64,000 nucleotides of DNA from an uncultured Draconibacterium sp. (GTDB lineage Bacteria > Bacteroidota > Bacteroidia > Bacteroidales > Prolixibacteraceae), in assembly GCF_963677155.1 (NCBI RefSeq), contig NZ_OY781884.1, forward strand, positions 558,001 to 622,000, in the 5' to 3' direction. Below the pieces are notes generated by a model that made no database searches, was not told the origin of the DNA, and saw only the letters and a program-made list of their open reading frames with translations. Shown here piece after piece: positions 62,248 through 64,000 of this stretch. How positions within the stretch are numbered: position 1 is the stretch's first letter; each line of letters starts with the position of its first letter. Made by a program: the position numbers and the translations under genes.

Positions 62248-63544
62248 AAATCATATCGATAAGGAATTATTCAGGCGGTATTTGTCGGATGAAATGACAG
62301 ATGCCGAACGAAATGCTTTTGAAAAAGAGCTGCAAAAGAATTCGTTTGAAGCGGAAGCTATGGATGGTTTTGAGAACGTATCTTCTGCAAAATTCGAAAG
62401 TGATTTGAATGAGCTATCCCCAAAAATAAGCAGCAAAAAACCTAAAAGCAGAATGCCTTACTTTGCAGCCGCTGCAACTATTCTGTTACTCATAACTTCT
62501 GGTATTATCTGGATGCAATTAAATCGCCAACAGCCGATCCAGAAAGTTAGTGAAGTAAAAATTGACAAGGCGGAGAAAAAAACGGTAAAACCTGTGGAGC
62601 AAGAGTCTGCAAAAACAGAAGTTACTGACGATACAGCTATTAAACAGGCCGGGGAAAAACAATCTGAAATAAAAACGAGAGCAGAGCAAGCACCAGCCAA
62701 AGAAAAGGAAACTGAGGAAGAAGAGAAAATAATCACGATTGAAGAACAGTTTGCAGTTGACGAGGCTGAAATCATTTCAAAAACAATTCCGGTGCAAGCA
62801 GATGAACAAGCCCTTGCAAAAGACACTCCAGTTAAAATTACCTCGAATAAATCGATAGAATTGGCCCAAACAAAACCCACTCCGTTTCAGCGATTAAAAA
62901 CAGCTCCGGCAAAAGAGAATGTAATCCGTGGACAAATTTTATCCGATACCGACGGCCTTCCACTTCCCGGAGTAACGGTTATTGAAAAAGGAACCGACAA
63001 TGGCACTATAACAGACATTAACGGTAATTTTAAAATGAAACTTGAAAACGACAGCAATCCTGTTATAGCCAGCTTTATTGGGATGGAACCGACAAAATTT
63101 CAACCTAAAAAAGACTCGGATAATATTATAACCTTAACAACCGATGATGTAGCGTTAAGTGAAGTTGTTGTTGTTGGATATGGCTCGCAGCAGAAAAACA
63201 GTGTTACAGGCTCAACAATGGTAGTACCGGTTGAATCTATAACTTCAGATGCCGAACCCATTTGCGGAATGAACAAGTACAAAGCTTACCTAAAAGAAAA
63301 AGCTGTTTTACCTAGCGATTATGAAACGGACAAAGTTGTTGTTCGGTTGCGTTTCACGATTGCTAATTCCGGAGAAATCCAATCGTTTCAGAACTTAAAT
63401 GATGCTGATGAAAGTTTCTACGAACAGGCAAAAATCATTGTATTTAACGGCCCAGCCTGGAAACCTGTCAACAATAATAATAATAATAGCAACATCTATT
63501 CTACTGTAAATTTACGAGTGGTTTTCAAAAAGACTGACGACTAA
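62234..63544 (+). CDS. Anti-sigma-like membrane protein with SusC-style domain and TonB-like C-terminus
   Basis: A 436-residue protein. An anti-sigma-type cytoplasmic segment (about 9-36; ELFRRYLSDEMTDAERNAFE) is followed by a transmembrane helix at 75-95, an acidic/Lys-rich linker (about 100-228), a carboxypeptidase-regulatory-like domain (229-304), EVVVVGYGSQ (310-319) and a TonB C-terminal-like domain (345-432) containing VVVRLRFTIANSGEI. The layout would let a periplasmic TonB-type contact control the sigma factor. A run of six Asn codons (AAT/AAC repeat, about 63469-63487) sits near the end. Its stop codon overlaps the stop of the convergent gene. Confidence 0.85.
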   Translation: MSRNKNHIDKELFRRYLSDEMTDAERNAFEKELQKNSFEAEAMDGFENVSSAKFESDLNELSPKISSKKPKSRMPYFAAAATILLLITSGIIWMQLNRQQPIQKVSEVKIDKAEKKTVKPVEQESAKTEVTDDTAIKQAGEKQSEIKTRAEQAPAKEKETEEEEKIITIEEQFAVDEAEIISKTIPVQADEQALAKDTPVKITSNKSIELAQTKPTPFQRLKTAPAKENVIRGQILSDTDGLPLPGVTVIEKGTDNGTITDINGNFKMKLENDSNPVIASFIGMEPTKFQPKKDSDNIITLTTDDVALSEVVVVGYGSQQKNSVTGSTMVVPVESITSDAEPICGMNKYKAYLKEKAVLPSDYETDKVVVRLRFTIANSGEIQSFQNLNDADESFYEQAKIIVFNGPAWKPVNNNNNNSNIYSTVNLRVVFKKTDD

Positions 63545-63990
63545 CTTTCGCCGCTCGAATGATCGCTAATGATCACCCACTTCCCATCAATCTTTTGAAT
63601 AATCAGCGTAAAATGGCCTGCCAGATCACCAATTTCGCGGGTTAACTCAAAACGTCCGATTAGAAAAACTGTTTTAGTGTCAATTTTATTAATATCCAGA
63701 ATTTTAAATTCCAGGTGTCCCATTGCTGTTTTATCCGGGTAACCTTTTTTGTAGCTATCAAGCGTTGCCTGCCAGCCGTATGTTGGTCCGTGCGAGCCCA
63801 TAAACACCAGCTTATCCGATTTCCAGTAGGTTTCCATAAACTGTTCAAGATTACCCTCGTTCCAGGCTTCTGTCTGTTTCTCAAGTAGTGATAGAATATG
63901 TTGCTTTTCACTTTTTGTGAGTTTCTCCTGTGCAAATCCGGAAATGGCAAACAGTAAAATCATTAAGCTGATTACAAAAGTCCTTCTCAT
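63541..63990 (-). CDS. NTF2-like (SnoaL/DUF4440-type) secreted protein
   Basis: A 149-residue protein with a signal peptide ending ISGFAQ and a single cone-shaped NTF2-like domain (LLEKQTEAWNEGNLEQFMET near 35-55, WVIISDHSS at the end). Substrate or ligand unknown. It is convergent with the anti-sigma-like gene; the two stops share bases (CTAA at 63541-63544). Its start is 10 bp from the window edge, so its promoter lies outside. Confidence 0.82.
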   Translation of the reverse strand: MRRTFVISLMILLFAISGFAQEKLTKSEKQHILSLLEKQTEAWNEGNLEQFMETYWKSDKLVFMGSHGPTYGWQATLDSYKKGYPDKTAMGHLEFKILDINKIDTKTVFLIGRFELTREIGDLAGHFTLIIQKIDGKWVIISDHSSGES

Positions 63991-64000
63991 AAAATTGGTT

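Overview
The window reads as a Bacteroidota chromosome, most likely a Marinilabiliales/Prolixibacteraceae-type free-living glycan degrader. The grounds are two SusC/SusD pairs, SusC-type carboxypeptidase-regulatory domains, an archaeal/eukaryotic-type prolyl-tRNA synthetase, few Shine-Dalgarno sequences, occasional TAnnTTTG promoter boxes, and several intergenic repeat types that I associate with this phylum. The genus is inference. No tRNA, rRNA, IS element, phage gene or CRISPR array was seen.

Region 1 (1-10577) carries a 5'-truncated GH2 beta-galactosidase and a GH20 hexosaminidase on +, then a methyltransferase, an RNase HI and a large GH2 on -. Region 2 (11052-25855) holds a fused alpha-keto-acid dehydrogenase E1, then a polysaccharide utilisation locus: a membrane-spanning SARP-like regulator divergent from SusC, SusD and two GH92 alpha-mannosidases. 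Together GH2, GH20 and GH92 match the outer-to-inner order of sugars in N-glycans. The regulator/SusC intergenic region contains heptamers spaced 10-11 bp, which is the classic SARP operator pattern. The second GH92 has Gln where the family has its general-acid Glu.

Region 3 (26099-39025) is mostly housekeeping: a VOC protein, tilS, pepT, a conserved hypothetical, proS, an RS-rich lipoprotein, a FadL-like porin, a lipoprotein/LytS-type kinase/LytTR regulator operon with a 21-bp-spaced direct repeat in its promoter region, and a BamA-like barrel. Region 4 (39402-47964) has an enzyme-less SusC/SusD pair behind a ROK regulator, and a divergent POTRA-barrel protein.

Region 5 (48162-54824) starts with a 21-bp tandem repeat and continues with a four-gene operon: a LysM protein whose transglycosylase-like domain lacks its catalytic Glu, two SGNH hydrolases and an MBOAT acyltransferase. 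I infer envelope O-acetylation. The second SGNH gene carries repeat-derived sequence in frame at both ends. Region 6 (55059-63990) has acyl-CoA synthetase plus XRE-cupin, an S9 peptidase, a vWA protein divergent from an ECF sigma factor and its anti-sigma/TonB-like partner, and an NTF2-like protein. The vWA and anti-sigma proteins both carry a SusC-style domain ending in the same EVVVVGYGSQ motif.
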